Below are positions 17,888 to 27,089 of a DNA stretch of 64,000 bases, in pieces. Source of the DNA: Thermodesulfobacteriota bacterium (GTDB lineage: Bacteria; Desulfobacterota; Syntrophorhabdia; Syntrophorhabdales; JANXAF01); NCBI GenBank assembly GCA_025062045.1, contig JANXAF010000006.1, positions 326 through 64,325 of the forward strand. The letters are read 5' to 3'. How positions within the stretch are numbered: the first letter of the stretch is position 1; each line of letters opens with the position of its first letter. The notes below the pieces were generated by a model. It had not been told where the DNA came from and ran no database searches. It saw nothing but the letters and a program-made list of their open reading frames with translations. A program made the position numbers and the translations under genes.

Positions 17888-20412
17888 GGTCTTTTTCCGA
17901 CAGTCACTACTAGACTCTTTTCTGGTCTTAAGTACTTTTTTAGAGCCTCATTCAACTCAAAAGGTGTAACTTCCATTATCCTTTTAGGCCACCTTTTGAA
18001 AAAGTCGTGACCTAATCCGTAAATTGTGTCTACCATCATCCTATGAGCTATAAAACTATTCGACTGCATCGAGATAAGGTAATTTCCAACGAGATATTTC
18101 TTTGCACGGTCTATCTCTTTTAAAGAAAAGCCATCCTTCATAAGACTCTCCAGTTCCTTTTCCACAGCTGTTCTCACGTTATTTAAATTGGCAGGATCGA
18201 ATGCGGCATATATACCGATGGAGCCTGAATCGAAACCCATCTGATTGAAAAAGCTAGTAGCGTACGCGTATGGATTCTTCTCTCTCAGTACCCGATAGAT
18301 CCTTCCCCCCATACCAGAAAGAATGGCATCTATGATCTCCATTTTAAACCTGTCCTCTTCTGTAAAGGCAACACCTGGAAATCCAAAAATCATGTGGGTT
18401 TGGAAGATTTCCTTCTCGAGATGAACGCTTCCGGTTTGGGTGGTAATCTTTTCTTTTTTTAGCTCCTTTTTAGGGCCGGTCCAGTTGGAAAATAGCTCTT
18501 TTATGAGCTTTTCAACCTCGTGCACGTCTAAATCACCTGATATTGCAAGCACACAGTTTTTTGGACTCACATGGGTCTCATAAATAGACCTCAAATCTTC
18601 AATAGTGATGGAGGCCACATCCTCAAAAGTACCTGACGGATCCTTTCCGTAAGGATGGTCTTTATAAAGCAGGGAATGGAACCTTCTAAATGAATAAGAA
18701 AACGGGTCATCTTCCTTAAGCCTCAGTTCGGAGAAGATTTCATTTTTGACACTTCTAAGTTCCTCCTCGCGAAATTCGGTCTCTAAAAGCATCTCCTTTA
18801 AAAGACTTAACGCATCACGAAAATCTTTGCTCATAAATTTACCCGAAAGCCCAAAAAGATAGTACCCGCAGAAAGGATCCACATAACCCGCCAAAGTGTC
18901 TATAGAGGTAGCAAGTTCAAAGGCTGTCTTTTTCTTCGTCCCTTTGAGGAACATTTTCGATAGGACATTGAAGATTCCGTTCTTTTTTGGAGGCTCATCT
19001 TTTACTCCACCAATGAAACCAATAGAAAATGCAAAAAGTGGCGCATCAGTTTTTCTGTTTATGACGTACCTCAGACCATTTCTGAGTTCGCCATAATAAG
19101 GGTTACTCTCTTTTTCATCTTCAATAGGAAGGATACAAACTGTGGTTCTCATATTTTCACTGATATACCTTTCGACCACGCGCTTTACGTCTTCCGGACC
19201 GACCATTTCCACTTTTTTAAGAAACTTATCCACAAAGTAGACATCGCTTGTAAGAGTGGCGTAATAGCCAAGCATCCTTGCCCTGCCCTGTGGCGTTTCG
19301 CTCCCGTACACGTAGGATGCCCTGATTTGATTCTTTGCTTTGATTAACTCCCATTCCTCTACCTTTTTTGCCAACCTTTTTATTTCCGCTTCCACGGCTT
19401 CAATTACGTTTCTGTAATCTTGTCCCTTGAAGTTCATGTAAACCACAAAAAGCCCTTCATCCTCAGGTGCAAACACAAACGAAGACGCACCAGTGATAAT
19501 TCTCCGGTTATTCTTAAGTTCCAAGATCAATCTCGAACTCTCACCAGCTGTAAGAAGTGCGCTGACTACTTTTAGGGCCGGGATGTCTTCATGCAAAATG
19601 TTCGGGATAGGGTATGATATAGCCAGATAGCTTTCAAGAACATTCCGTCTTATGATCTTTACGAGACCTTTCGGTCTTGCACAGCTTGTCGCAATATAGT
19701 CTCTCTTTCCAGTTTTTAATTGTCCAACTGTGTCTTTAGCTAGTTTAAGGACTTTTTCTTTCTCAAAGTCTCCCACTACCACTAAAGTTGTAGTATTGGC
19801 TCCATAATGCTCCTCAAAGTACGAGACGATATCCTCTCTGGAAAATAGACTAACTGTCTCTGGAAACCCAATTATAGGTCTACCGTAAGGGCACTCTCCG
19901 TAAGCAAGACTGAAAAGTTCTTTGTAGAGTTTTTTTTCAGGATCATCTTCTCCCATCCTGATTTCTTCAATCACAACTTTCTTTTCTTTTTCGATTTCTT
20001 CTTCCGGAAAGGTAGGATTAAACACAGCCTCATTTAGAAGTAAAAACCCATCGACAAAAGATTCTTTGGGAATAACGACATGGTATACGGTATTGTCATA
20101 AGAAGTATATGCATTTATCGAGCCACCAAGAGCCTCTATATTCGCGGCTATCTCGTTGGCTTTTAAGTTTTTAGAGCCCTTAAAGATTAGATGTTCAATG
20201 AAATGGGTAATTCCGGAGTTCTCATGTCTTTCGTACTTACTTCCGACCTTCACCCAAATCTGTAACGCGACAACCCCTGTCCCAGGTCTTTCCTCTAAAA
20301 TCAGCCTTAGTCCGTTGTCCAAAAAAAATACATCCACACCGTACGCCGAGTTTACCGATAAAAAAAGAACGAAGAGGACAAATGATGTCCTCTTACTTAG
20401 GCGTAAGGGCAC
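17884..20412 (-). CDS. M16-family zinc metallopeptidase, two peptidase modules in one chain
   Basis: The 842-residue precursor has a signal peptide (about 1-25), pointing to the periplasm. An active N-terminal M16 module has the inverted zinc motif H70-F-I-E-H74 (GITHFIEHLIFKG). A second half (from about residue 430) has the same fold but no HxxEH, as is normal for the inactive partner domain. PqqL- and pitrilysin-like proteins degrade peptides and short substrates. The start is GTG with AGAGGG upstream and overlaps the end of iorB by 20 bases. Why a protease follows iorAB is unclear. Confidence 0.92.
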   Translation of the reverse strand: MPLRLSKRTSFVLFVLFLSVNSAYGVDVFFLDNGLRLILEERPGTGVVALQIWVKVGSKYERHENSGITHFIEHLIFKGSKNLKANEIAANIEALGGSINAYTSYDNTVYHVVIPKESFVDGFLLLNEAVFNPTFPEEEIEKEKKVVIEEIRMGEDDPEKKLYKELFSLAYGECPYGRPIIGFPETVSLFSREDIVSYFEEHYGANTTTLVVVGDFEKEKVLKLAKDTVGQLKTGKRDYIATSCARPKGLVKIIRRNVLESYLAISYPIPNILHEDIPALKVVSALLTAGESSRLILELKNNRRIITGASSFVFAPEDEGLFVVYMNFKGQDYRNVIEAVEAEIKRLAKKVEEWELIKAKNQIRASYVYGSETPQGRARMLGYYATLTSDVYFVDKFLKKVEMVGPEDVKRVVERYISENMRTTVCILPIEDEKESNPYYGELRNGLRYVINRKTDAPLFAFSIGFIGGVKDEPPKKNGIFNVLSKMFLKGTKKKTAFELATSIDTLAGYVDPFCGYYLFGLSGKFMSKDFRDALSLLKEMLLETEFREEELRSVKNEIFSELRLKEDDPFSYSFRRFHSLLYKDHPYGKDPSGTFEDVASITIEDLRSIYETHVSPKNCVLAISGDLDVHEVEKLIKELFSNWTGPKKELKKEKITTQTGSVHLEKEIFQTHMIFGFPGVAFTEEDRFKMEIIDAILSGMGGRIYRVLREKNPYAYATSFFNQMGFDSGSIGIYAAFDPANLNNVRTAVEKELESLMKDGFSLKEIDRAKKYLVGNYLISMQSNSFIAHRMMVDTIYGLGHDFFKRWPKRIMEVTPFELNEALKKYLRPEKSLVVTVGKRP

Positions 20413-20998
20413 GCCTACCCTCTAAAAACGCCTTAAGATTTAACTCTTGGAGTTTTTCTGCCAAAAGCGTTTTTATGGCATCGAGCCACAACTCTTCCTT
20501 TATTTCGGGAAAGAAGTTGGAGAAAGCGCCCAACATAACCACGTTGGCTGCCTGAATGTTCCCAAGTTTTCTTGCAATTTCTACGCCATCGACAATGTAA
20601 ACGTTGTTCTTAAAAAATTTTCTAAAAATTCCAGGTATATCTTCTGGATACTCCATCTCCCCCAAATTTACAACTGGCGGATACATCTTGTGATTGTTCA
20701 GTATCACTGTACCGTCGTCTCTTAACCAATTTATGTACCTTAACCCCTCTAAAAGCTCAAAGGCGACCAGATAGTCAACCTCGCCGTATTTAATGAGAGG
20801 GGAGTAAACTTTCTCTCCAAACCTAAAGTGCGTGGTCACAGCTCCACCCCTCTGAGCCATACCGTGGACTTCGGCCTTTTTCACATCATAGCCGGCATTA
20901 GAAAGAACCTCTGCCAAAATATTACTCGCCAGGATCGTCCCCTGGCCTCCGACTCCGGAAAGAAATATGTTCGTTACCTTTCTGTTGTTTTTTATCAT
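20393..20998 (-). CDS. iorB: Indolepyruvate:ferredoxin oxidoreductase, beta subunit
   Basis: IorB is the small subunit of the enzyme that oxidatively decarboxylates aryl pyruvates from transaminated aromatic amino acids to aryl-acetyl-CoA, reducing ferredoxin. The 201-residue protein has the pyruvate-ferredoxin-oxidoreductase gamma-type fold with LSGVGGQGTILASNILAE near the N terminus and HGMAQRGGAVTTHFR around residue 45. GGAGG precedes the ATG. It is 16 bases downstream of iorA, as expected for the heterodimer. The enzyme is oxygen-sensitive and marks an anaerobic metabolism of amino acids or aryl acids. Confidence 0.94.
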   Translation of the reverse strand: MIKNNRKVTNIFLSGVGGQGTILASNILAEVLSNAGYDVKKAEVHGMAQRGGAVTTHFRFGEKVYSPLIKYGEVDYLVAFELLEGLRYINWLRDDGTVILNNHKMYPPVVNLGEMEYPEDIPGIFRKFFKNNVYIVDGVEIARKLGNIQAANVVMLGAFSNFFPEIKEELWLDAIKTLLAEKLQELNLKAFLEGRRALTPK

Positions 20999-21014
20999 CT
21001 TTTCCTCCGGTTTT

Positions 21015-22826
21015 TTAACTTACTTGCGGTCTTATAGCCTCAAATCTACAAATCTGTTCACAAACACTACACCCCACACATTGATCAGGGTTTATGTACG
21101 TCACACCCTTCCTTTTATGTCCATCCGCGGTCACACCCTCTTGGGCTCTCCAGCTAATTGCCGGACAGTTTATCTCAAGACAAGCTTTGCAACCCCTACA
21201 CTTGTCAGTATCTACGAAATAGCAACGGTACTTAAATTTTTCAAGAGGTTTTGCTCTCCTCAAAAGGATGCAGGGGCTGTCCTTACAAATGATCAAGGAC
21301 GGTTCGTCCTTATTGACCTCCTCCCTTATTATCTCCATTGTCTCCTTAACATTATACGGATTCACATACCTTATGCTTTTTATGCCGAGTGCCCTACCAA
21401 TTTCTTCGTAGCTTACAGCTACTGTCGGTTCCATCCTAGCAGTATAGCCCGTTCCTGGGTGCTCTTGATGCCCAGTCATAGCAGTTGTCGAATTGTCCAA
21501 GATTATCGTTGTCGAATTTCCTTTATTATAAGCAACATCGAGAAGCGGTGGCATACCAGCGTGCAAAAAGGTAGAGTCTCCGAGTACAGCACACGACTTG
21601 CCGAGACCTTCCTTACCGAGAGCCTTCATCGCACCATGTGCCATACCAACACCAGCACCCATACAAATGGTTGAATGAATCGCTTCCAAGGGTGGAGCAG
21701 TTGCAAGGGTGTAGCAGCCTATGTCCCCGAAGACGAACAGTCGAAGCTTTTTTAAGGCATAAAAAAGTGGTCTGTGGGAACATCCGGCACAGAGAATAGG
21801 AGGCCTGGGCGGTAGCTTTGTCGTATCGTATCGAGTAGCAGGGGCCTTGTATTTCTTACCTTTAAAAGCTTTTTCCACTATTTCAGGAGAGAGCTCATAC
21901 ATCGTTGGGATTACATCTTTTCCATGCCACACTTTAAATCCAAGGGCCCTTATCTCTGTTTCCAGAAATGGATCAAGTTCCTCAACAATCGCAACCTTTT
22001 TAACTTTCTTAAAGAACTCGGATAGGAGTTTCTTTGGAAGGGGCCAAACCATCCCTAGTTTCAAGAAAGACCAGTCGGGAAAGACCTCTTTTGCATAAAG
22101 GTATGAAACTCCGCTAGATATTATTCCGTACCTTGTATCATTTATCTCCATCACGTTGTATTTGAAAGTGTCGGCATACTCTTCGAGCCTCTTCATCCGT
22201 TCTTCCACGAATTTTCTTCTCTGTCGCACGTTCATAGGAACCATCGTGTATTTCGGTGCATCCTTAAGATCCAGACCAAGATTGTAGTTCGGTTCAACTC
22301 TCTCCCCCAAGACGACAAGAGAATCCGAGTGGGAGACTCTAGTTTCGGATCTCACAAGAACAGGCGTGTCGAATTGCTCACTTATTTCGAAGGCGAGCTT
22401 CGTAAAATCTTTACATTCCTGGGAATCTGACGGTTCAAGCATCGGAACCTTTCCGAATCTTGCCCAGTTCCTGCTGTCCTGTTCATTCTGGGAACTGTGG
22501 GAAAAAGGGTCGTCAGCAATGAGAATTACAAGACCTCCTTTGACTCCTGTGTAGGAAAATGTCATAAAGGCGTCAGATGCTACATTCATTCCTACATGTT
22601 TCATTGATGCCATCGCCCTTACTCCTGCAAGGGCTGCACCTCCTGCGACCTGGACTGCCACCATCTCGTTTACAGACCACTCCGCATATACTTCCGGATA
22701 CTTCTCAGCAAAGGCCCTAAGTATTTCGCTGCTTGGAGTTCCAGGATAGGCGGCTGCCACTTTAACTCCCGCCTCCCATGCACCTCTTGCTATGGCTTCA
22801 TTACCCTGCATAACGACCTTACGCAT
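21015..22826 (-). CDS. iorA: Indolepyruvate:ferredoxin oxidoreductase, alpha subunit
   Basis: IorA binds thiamine diphosphate and performs the 2-oxoacid decarboxylation. The 603-residue protein has the N-terminal pyrimidine-binding domain with GNEAIARGAWEAGV and AAYPGTPSSEI. A TPP-binding domain (about 330-500) carries LCAGCSHRPLFYAL, GDIGCYTL and GDSTFLHAGM. A C-terminal two-cluster ferredoxin domain shows CRGCKACLEINCP and CVGCSVCEQICR. All eight cluster cysteines are present. GGAGGG precedes the ATG. It leads a minus-strand unit iorA-iorB-M16 peptidase. A minus-strand TTGACA at 22933-22928 lies upstream, but its -10 is unconvincing. Confidence 0.96.
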   Translation of the reverse strand: MRKVVMQGNEAIARGAWEAGVKVAAAYPGTPSSEILRAFAEKYPEVYAEWSVNEMVAVQVAGGAALAGVRAMASMKHVGMNVASDAFMTFSYTGVKGGLVILIADDPFSHSSQNEQDSRNWARFGKVPMLEPSDSQECKDFTKLAFEISEQFDTPVLVRSETRVSHSDSLVVLGERVEPNYNLGLDLKDAPKYTMVPMNVRQRRKFVEERMKRLEEYADTFKYNVMEINDTRYGIISSGVSYLYAKEVFPDWSFLKLGMVWPLPKKLLSEFFKKVKKVAIVEELDPFLETEIRALGFKVWHGKDVIPTMYELSPEIVEKAFKGKKYKAPATRYDTTKLPPRPPILCAGCSHRPLFYALKKLRLFVFGDIGCYTLATAPPLEAIHSTICMGAGVGMAHGAMKALGKEGLGKSCAVLGDSTFLHAGMPPLLDVAYNKGNSTTIILDNSTTAMTGHQEHPGTGYTARMEPTVAVSYEEIGRALGIKSIRYVNPYNVKETMEIIREEVNKDEPSLIICKDSPCILLRRAKPLEKFKYRCYFVDTDKCRGCKACLEINCPAISWRAQEGVTADGHKRKGVTYINPDQCVGCSVCEQICRFEAIRPQVS

Positions 22827-23135
22827 AATCCCTCCGTCATTTTATTAATTAAACTCTGTTTTAGAAAAAAGCTTGTTATTTTGTTCACTTAATTAGCGCA
22901 TTTATTTTTCTACGAAAAGAGAGAGATTGTCAAGACAAATTTTACAACCCCACGTTATTTTTCTTGTCAGTGCTCACTGTAATATTGAATGGAGTTCGAA
23001 TTTTTTAACTCCATTGTGCCAGATTTTTTACTTGTACTTTTTGTTTTTGGAAATATCCAATCGAAAAAACGATGTCATTTTATTTACGGTAAAGAGGCGT
23101 AACTTTGACCTTCGTGCCATTATGCACAACTTTCG
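22827..23135. other. AT-rich divergent intergenic region between iorA and the crotonase gene
   Basis: This stretch has no convincing gene. It should hold the iorA promoter on the minus strand. TTGACA at 22933-22928 is the only clear element. The crotonase promoter at the right edge is listed separately. I see no RNA gene or repeat. Confidence 0.5.
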
Positions 23136-23164
23136 TTGACTTCCGTCCTTCCGTAGAGTATAAT
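23136..23164 (+). promoter_or_regulatory. Strong sigma-70-type promoter of the crotonase operon
   Basis: TTGACT (23136-23141), a 17-base spacer and a perfect TATAAT (23159-23164) are present. Transcription should start near 23171, giving a leader of about 100 bases. That leader contains an additional AAGGAGG at about 23210, far from the real start codon at 23273. Confidence 0.8.
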
Positions 23165-23231
23165 TCACGACACGTATACTGGACTTAAAAAGTACCGATT
23201 GTGAATAAAAAGGAGGTGGTATTAAAAATCT

Positions 23232-23276
23232 GTGAATTTTAAAATATCCAAAACCCAGAAAGGAGGTTGCTTATGA
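23232..23276 (+). CDS. Possible 14-residue leader peptide coupled to the crotonase start
   Basis: A GTG at 23232 opens a 14-codon frame whose TGA overlaps the crotonase ATG as ATGA. A strong AAGGAGG lies 15 bases upstream, further than usual. The crotonase's own AGGAGG lies inside this frame. Translation of the leader could control access to it. This is inference from layout; no homology supports it. Confidence 0.25.
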   Translation: MNFKISKTQKGGCL

Positions 23277-24247
23277 ACGGAAAAGACAAATACGAAAAGC
23301 TGTTCAGAGGTAGGGACCCTGAAGAATTTGGCTTCCAGGAAATTATTTATGAGAAAAAGGATTGGGTAGCAAAGATCACCCTCAATAGACCTCACAGGTA
23401 CAACGCATACACGGGAACTGAGCTTGCAGAGATCTGCGAGGCCCTTCACGATATTCTTGTTGACGACAAAATTGCAGTTGGTATCATAACAGGTGCGGGA
23501 GACAAGGCATTTTGCACAGGTGGGGATGCAGGAACTTACTCTACGATCTATCCTGCAAGACCACACGAGTTTTACATGTGGTGGGAATACTATGAAAGGA
23601 TGCTTTATCTAATCCGCACCTGCGGAAAACCTATTATTGCCAGGATCAACGGGGTGGTTGCTGGCGGTGGCAATGAGATAAATCTGGCCTGCGATATTTC
23701 CATCGCTGCCGAGCATGCTAGATTCATACAGCCAGGAACAAGAACAGGAAGTGTGTCGGCTGGAGGAGCTACCCAGTGGTTGCCGCTTGTCATTGGTGAC
23801 AAAAGGGCACGCTGGATGGTAATGGTGGGAGATGAGATAGATGCAAAGACAGCTTTGCAGTGGGGACTTGTAAATGAAGTTGTTCCGTACGAAAAACTCG
23901 ACGAGGCGGTAGAGAGGGTATGCGAAAAACTTATAGACAAATTCCCAGACTGTATGAGATACACAAAGGTACAGTGCAACTTCTGGACAGATCTTGCTTG
24001 GACGACACTCCAGCACGCGAGGGATTGGCTATCGATCCATTATGCAACGGCCGAGCCAATAGAAGGCTTCAGCGCTTTCTTGGAGAAACGGAAAGTCGAC
24101 TACCGAGGTATGAGAAAGAAGGACATAGAAGGAAAGAGCCGCACCTATATATGGGGTCCACCTATGAAATCTTGCGCCAAGTGCGGAGCTAAATACCTAC
24201 CAGACGATTTCAAGTACTGCGGTGTTTGCGGGGCCGAGCTCGGATGA
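23273..24247 (+). CDS. Crotonase-superfamily enzyme (BamA/MenB-like) with C-terminal zinc ribbon
   Basis: The 324-residue protein has a crotonase fold (about 20-285). It has oxyanion-hole segments AFCTGGDAGTYS (79-90) and NGVVAGGGNEINLACD (126-141). TGSVSAGGATQWLPLVIG (158-175) resembles the same region in 6-oxocyclohex-1-ene-1-carbonyl-CoA hydrolase (BamA/Oah) and, less closely, MenB. It lacks the insertion that makes BamA about 50 residues longer. The tail carries a four-cysteine zinc ribbon (C301, C304, C316, C319), which is rare in crotonases. The ATG at 23273 has AGGAGG six bases upstream. The product overlaps an unknown gene by four bases. It acts on an acyl-CoA; hydratase, hydrolase or ring-modifying activity cannot be told apart. 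Confidence 0.85.
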   Translation: MNGKDKYEKLFRGRDPEEFGFQEIIYEKKDWVAKITLNRPHRYNAYTGTELAEICEALHDILVDDKIAVGIITGAGDKAFCTGGDAGTYSTIYPARPHEFYMWWEYYERMLYLIRTCGKPIIARINGVVAGGGNEINLACDISIAAEHARFIQPGTRTGSVSAGGATQWLPLVIGDKRARWMVMVGDEIDAKTALQWGLVNEVVPYEKLDEAVERVCEKLIDKFPDCMRYTKVQCNFWTDLAWTTLQHARDWLSIHYATAEPIEGFSAFLEKRKVDYRGMRKKDIEGKSRTYIWGPPMKSCAKCGAKYLPDDFKYCGVCGAELG

Positions 24248-24603
24248 TGTGGAAGGAACCCAGAGTTCTCGGATTTTTTAAAGAGTCGGAGGGTCCTGAA
24301 ATTATCGTAGCCGAGTTAAAAGGGGAGCCGGGGGATCTCTACGTGGAGATCCCCTCAGGCTTTAGAAACCGGATGGAGATAGTTGTGGGGAATAAGATAA
24401 GGTGCTTTCTTGAGGCTACACTCGACAGAAACGGAAATAAGTTGAAAGAGATAAATAGGGAAATGATAGGCGAAATAGTCGGATATTGGAATGAACTCCA
24501 CCTGCCTGAGGAAGAAATCTTCGAGAATGGGCTGAAAAAGGGAGATCTGCTCAGGCTTCACTTACTCAGTGTCTTTCAATTCGGCGAAGAAAGAAAAGTC
24601 TAA
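24244..24603 (+). CDS. Conserved-looking unknown protein coupled to the zinc-ribbon crotonase
   Basis: I do not recognise this 119-residue product. It starts at ATG 24244, inside the crotonase stop (ATGA), so it is probably co-translated. The sequence alternates short hydrophobic and charged stretches suggestive of a small beta-rich fold ([40 protein letters not shown]) with a helical middle. It has no signal peptide, membrane helix or cysteine cluster. Given the four-cysteine ribbon at the end of the neighbouring enzyme, one idea is an accessory beta-barrel subunit, as in DUF35 proteins where a ribbon and an OB-fold assist acyl-CoA enzymes. That is inference only. Confidence 0.6.
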   Translation: MMWKEPRVLGFFKESEGPEIIVAELKGEPGDLYVEIPSGFRNRMEIVVGNKIRCFLEATLDRNGNKLKEINREMIGEIVGYWNELHLPEEEIFENGLKKGDLLRLHLLSVFQFGEERKV

Positions 24604-24613
24604 GGGAGGTAGT

Positions 24614-25498
24614 GTGTTAGTATCAAAGACAGATTTTCCAGACATTCCATTGAAGACTAGGGGCAAGGTTCGGGACATATATGATTTCGGAGATAGACTT
24701 CTTATCGTTGCCACTGACAGAATATCCGCGTTCGATGTGGTTATGCCTAATCCCGTCCCTGATAAAGGAAAGGTGCTCACCCAGCTATCCAGGTTCTGGT
24801 TCGATTTCGTAAAAGACATCGTCCCAAACCACATGATCTCTGTGGATGTAGAGGACTTTCCGGATGTTTGCAAAAAATACAGGGACGTTTTAGAAGGTAG
24901 GTCTATGCTAGTTTTTAAGGCAAAGCCGATCCCTGTTGAATGCATTGTGAGGGGATACATATCCGGTTCAGCGTGGGAAGAATACAAAAAAAAGAAGGAA
25001 GTTTGCGGTATAAAACTTCCCGACGGTTTAGTAGAATCGTCTAAACTCGATGAACCGATCTTCACCCCAACGACCAAAGCAGAAGTCGGCCACGACGAGA
25101 ATCTCACATTCGATGAGGTAAGAAGAATGGTTGGGGATGAATTGGCAAAAAAGATTCGGGACATATCAATTGAGGTATACAAAAAGGCAAGGGAATACGC
25201 CGAAAAGAGGGGAATAATAATAGCAGATACCAAGATGGAGTTTGGTCTCAAAGATGGAGAGCTTATCCTTATAGATGAGCTTTTAACCCCTGACTCTTCC
25301 CGGTTTTGGCCAATGGATGAGTATAAACCTGGAGGACCGCAAAAAAGCTTCGACAAGCAATTTTTGAGGGACTATCTGACTTCGATAGGATGGAATAAGA
25401 CACCTCCCGCTCCTTGGCTCCCAGACGAGATAGTAGAAAAAACGAGAATTCGTTATCTTGAGGCTTACGAAAGATTAGTTGGAAAAAAATTAGTATGA
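24614..25498 (+). CDS. purC: Phosphoribosylaminoimidazole-succinocarboxamide synthase
   Basis: PurC makes SAICAR from CAIR, aspartate and ATP in purine synthesis. The 294-residue protein is of the longer, yeast-like type. Motifs are [49 protein letters not shown] and [15 protein letters not shown]. The start is GTG at 24614, with GGGAGG four bases upstream. An in-frame GTG further upstream would run into the preceding gene. It lies ten bases after the unknown gene and its stop overlaps the first ATG of the pycB frame. No other purine genes are nearby. Confidence 0.95.
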   Translation: MLVSKTDFPDIPLKTRGKVRDIYDFGDRLLIVATDRISAFDVVMPNPVPDKGKVLTQLSRFWFDFVKDIVPNHMISVDVEDFPDVCKKYRDVLEGRSMLVFKAKPIPVECIVRGYISGSAWEEYKKKKEVCGIKLPDGLVESSKLDEPIFTPTTKAEVGHDENLTFDEVRRMVGDELAKKIRDISIEVYKKAREYAEKRGIIIADTKMEFGLKDGELILIDELLTPDSSRFWPMDEYKPGGPQKSFDKQFLRDYLTSIGWNKTPPAPWLPDEIVEKTRIRYLEAYERLVGKKLV

Positions 25499-25512
25499 CT
25501 CTGGAGGATTCC

Positions 25513-26892
25513 ATGCCCCCAAAATCTCCTCTTAAAATTACAGATGTGACATTTAGAGATGGTCACCAGTCGCTGTTTGCAACGAGAATGAAGACTGAGG
25601 ACATGCTCCCCATAGCGGAGAAGATGGACGCTTTGGGATTTTATTCTATGGAAGTGTGGGGAGGGGCTACATTTGACGTCATGACAAGGTTCCTTAACGA
25701 AGACCCATGGGAGAGATTAAGGGTTTTAAAGGAAAGAATGCCAAATACCAAGTTCCAGATGCTTCTTCGCGGTCAGAACCTTGTGGGATATAGGAATTAC
25801 GCAGACGACGTGGTAGAAGCCTTTGTGGAAAAGGCCGCAGAACTTGGAATTGACATTTTCCGGGTCTTCGATGCGTTAAACGACGAGAGGAACTTCGTCA
25901 CATGCTTTAAAACCATAAAAAAATGTAACAAGCATATTCAGGGGACAATTTGCTATTCTCTTACTGAAAAAAGGCTTGGTGGTCCAATATTCAACCTTGA
26001 GTATTATGTAAAAAAGGCAAAGATAATAGAGGAGATGGGGGCAGACTCATTATGCATAAAGGACATGGCAGGACTAATATCACCTTATGATGCATACGAA
26101 CTTGTTAAGGCTCTCAAATCAGAGATAAAGATACCTGTCCATCTTCATACGCATTTTACTAGCGGAATGGCCTCTATGGCTCTTTTAAAAGCTATAGAGG
26201 CGGGAGTAGATGGCATTGATACGGCTGTGGCTCCTTTTGCTTATAGGTCATCCCATCCGGCGATAGAGCCACTCATAGTAACTTTGAAGAACACACCCTA
26301 TGAGATCGATATGGATCTTAATTTACTTTCCGAAATAGGCGAATATCTTGAAAGTATCATACCGAAATACATTTCCTTCGCTGACAGCACAAAATTTTCT
26401 GTTATAGATATAGGCGTTTTGATGCACCAGATACCTGGTGGAATGATAAGCAATTTGATCTCGCAACTGAAGCAGATGAAAGCGCTCCACAGACTGAAGG
26501 AAGTTTTTGAAGAAATACCAAGAACGAGGGAGGATATGGGTTTTCCTCCTCTTGTCACACCGACAAGCCAGATAGTTGGTGCTCAAGCCGTGTTCAACGT
26601 TCTTGCTGGAAGGTATAAGATGGTGTCTAAGGAGGTAAAAGACTACTTCTTCGGATTGTACGGAAGACCTCCCGCACCCGTAAATGAGGAAGTAAGAAAG
26701 ATAGTTCTTAAGGGCTATGAAAGGGGAGAAACTCCAATCACTTGTAGACCTGCTGACATTCTGGAGCCAGAACTTCCAAAGGCAAAGGAAGCACTTGCCG
26801 GTATATCTGACAAGATGGAGGATATCCTGACCTATGCTCTATATCCTGTAACAGGGCTGGAGTTCCTGAAGAAAAAGTACGGTATTCAATAA
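25513..26892 (+). CDS. Biotin-dependent carboxyltransferase, PycB/OadA/5S type, without biotin domain
   Basis: The 459-residue protein is the carboxyltransferase module that moves carboxyl groups between carboxybiotin and pyruvate or oxaloacetate. Motifs are DVTFRDGHQSLFATR (metal ligand D16), EVWGGATFDV, LCIKDMAGL (catalytic lysine) and HLHTHFTSG (metal histidines). It stops after the carboxyltransferase and conserved PycA domains. No biotinyl EAMKM-type motif is present, so the carrier protein must be encoded elsewhere. I take the ATG at 25513, with GGAGG five bases upstream. An ATG at 25495 overlaps the purC stop and is the alternative. Oxaloacetate decarboxylase alpha, pyruvate carboxylase subunit B and transcarboxylase 5S are all possible. 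Confidence 0.88.
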   Translation: MPPKSPLKITDVTFRDGHQSLFATRMKTEDMLPIAEKMDALGFYSMEVWGGATFDVMTRFLNEDPWERLRVLKERMPNTKFQMLLRGQNLVGYRNYADDVVEAFVEKAAELGIDIFRVFDALNDERNFVTCFKTIKKCNKHIQGTICYSLTEKRLGGPIFNLEYYVKKAKIIEEMGADSLCIKDMAGLISPYDAYELVKALKSEIKIPVHLHTHFTSGMASMALLKAIEAGVDGIDTAVAPFAYRSSHPAIEPLIVTLKNTPYEIDMDLNLLSEIGEYLESIIPKYISFADSTKFSVIDIGVLMHQIPGGMISNLISQLKQMKALHRLKEVFEEIPRTREDMGFPPLVTPTSQIVGAQAVFNVLAGRYKMVSKEVKDYFFGLYGRPPAPVNEEVRKIVLKGYERGETPITCRPADILEPELPKAKEALAGISDKMEDILTYALYPVTGLEFLKKKYGIQ

Positions 26893-26921
26893 AAAATTCG
26901 GAAATCAGAAGGTCAACACCA

Positions 26922-26969
26922 GTCTAGGGTTACGGCTCAGGTGGTTTCATAACGTTTTCCCTCCTAGAC
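26922..26969 (+). repeat. Inverted repeat downstream of the pycB-type gene
   Basis: GTCTAGG (26922-26928) pairs with CCTAGAC (26963-26969) across 34 bases, 30 bases after the stop codon. The loop is too long and there is no T-run, so it is not a standard terminator. It may be an mRNA 3' structure or chance. Confidence 0.3.
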
Positions 26970-27053
26970 AAATCCGTTATTAAGTATTTTTTGTGTTTTT
27001 CTTCGCTTTCCCATTGTCTTCATTTCCTCGTTTCATCTGCGAAAAAAAGGTTT

Positions 27054-27067
27054 TTGACTTAGGTCAA
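27054..27067 (+). promoter_or_regulatory. FNR/CRP-type operator
   Basis: TTGACTTAGGTCAA is a perfect inverted repeat, TTGAC-N4-GTCAA. It has the spacing and half-site core of FNR/DNR-family boxes (FNR consensus TTGAT-N4-ATCAA). Its centre, 27060.5, lies about 41.5 bases upstream of the start predicted from the -10 TATACT. That is the classic class II activator position. Confidence 0.6.
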
Positions 27068-27089
27068 GGAATCGCAATTCGCGTTTTAC

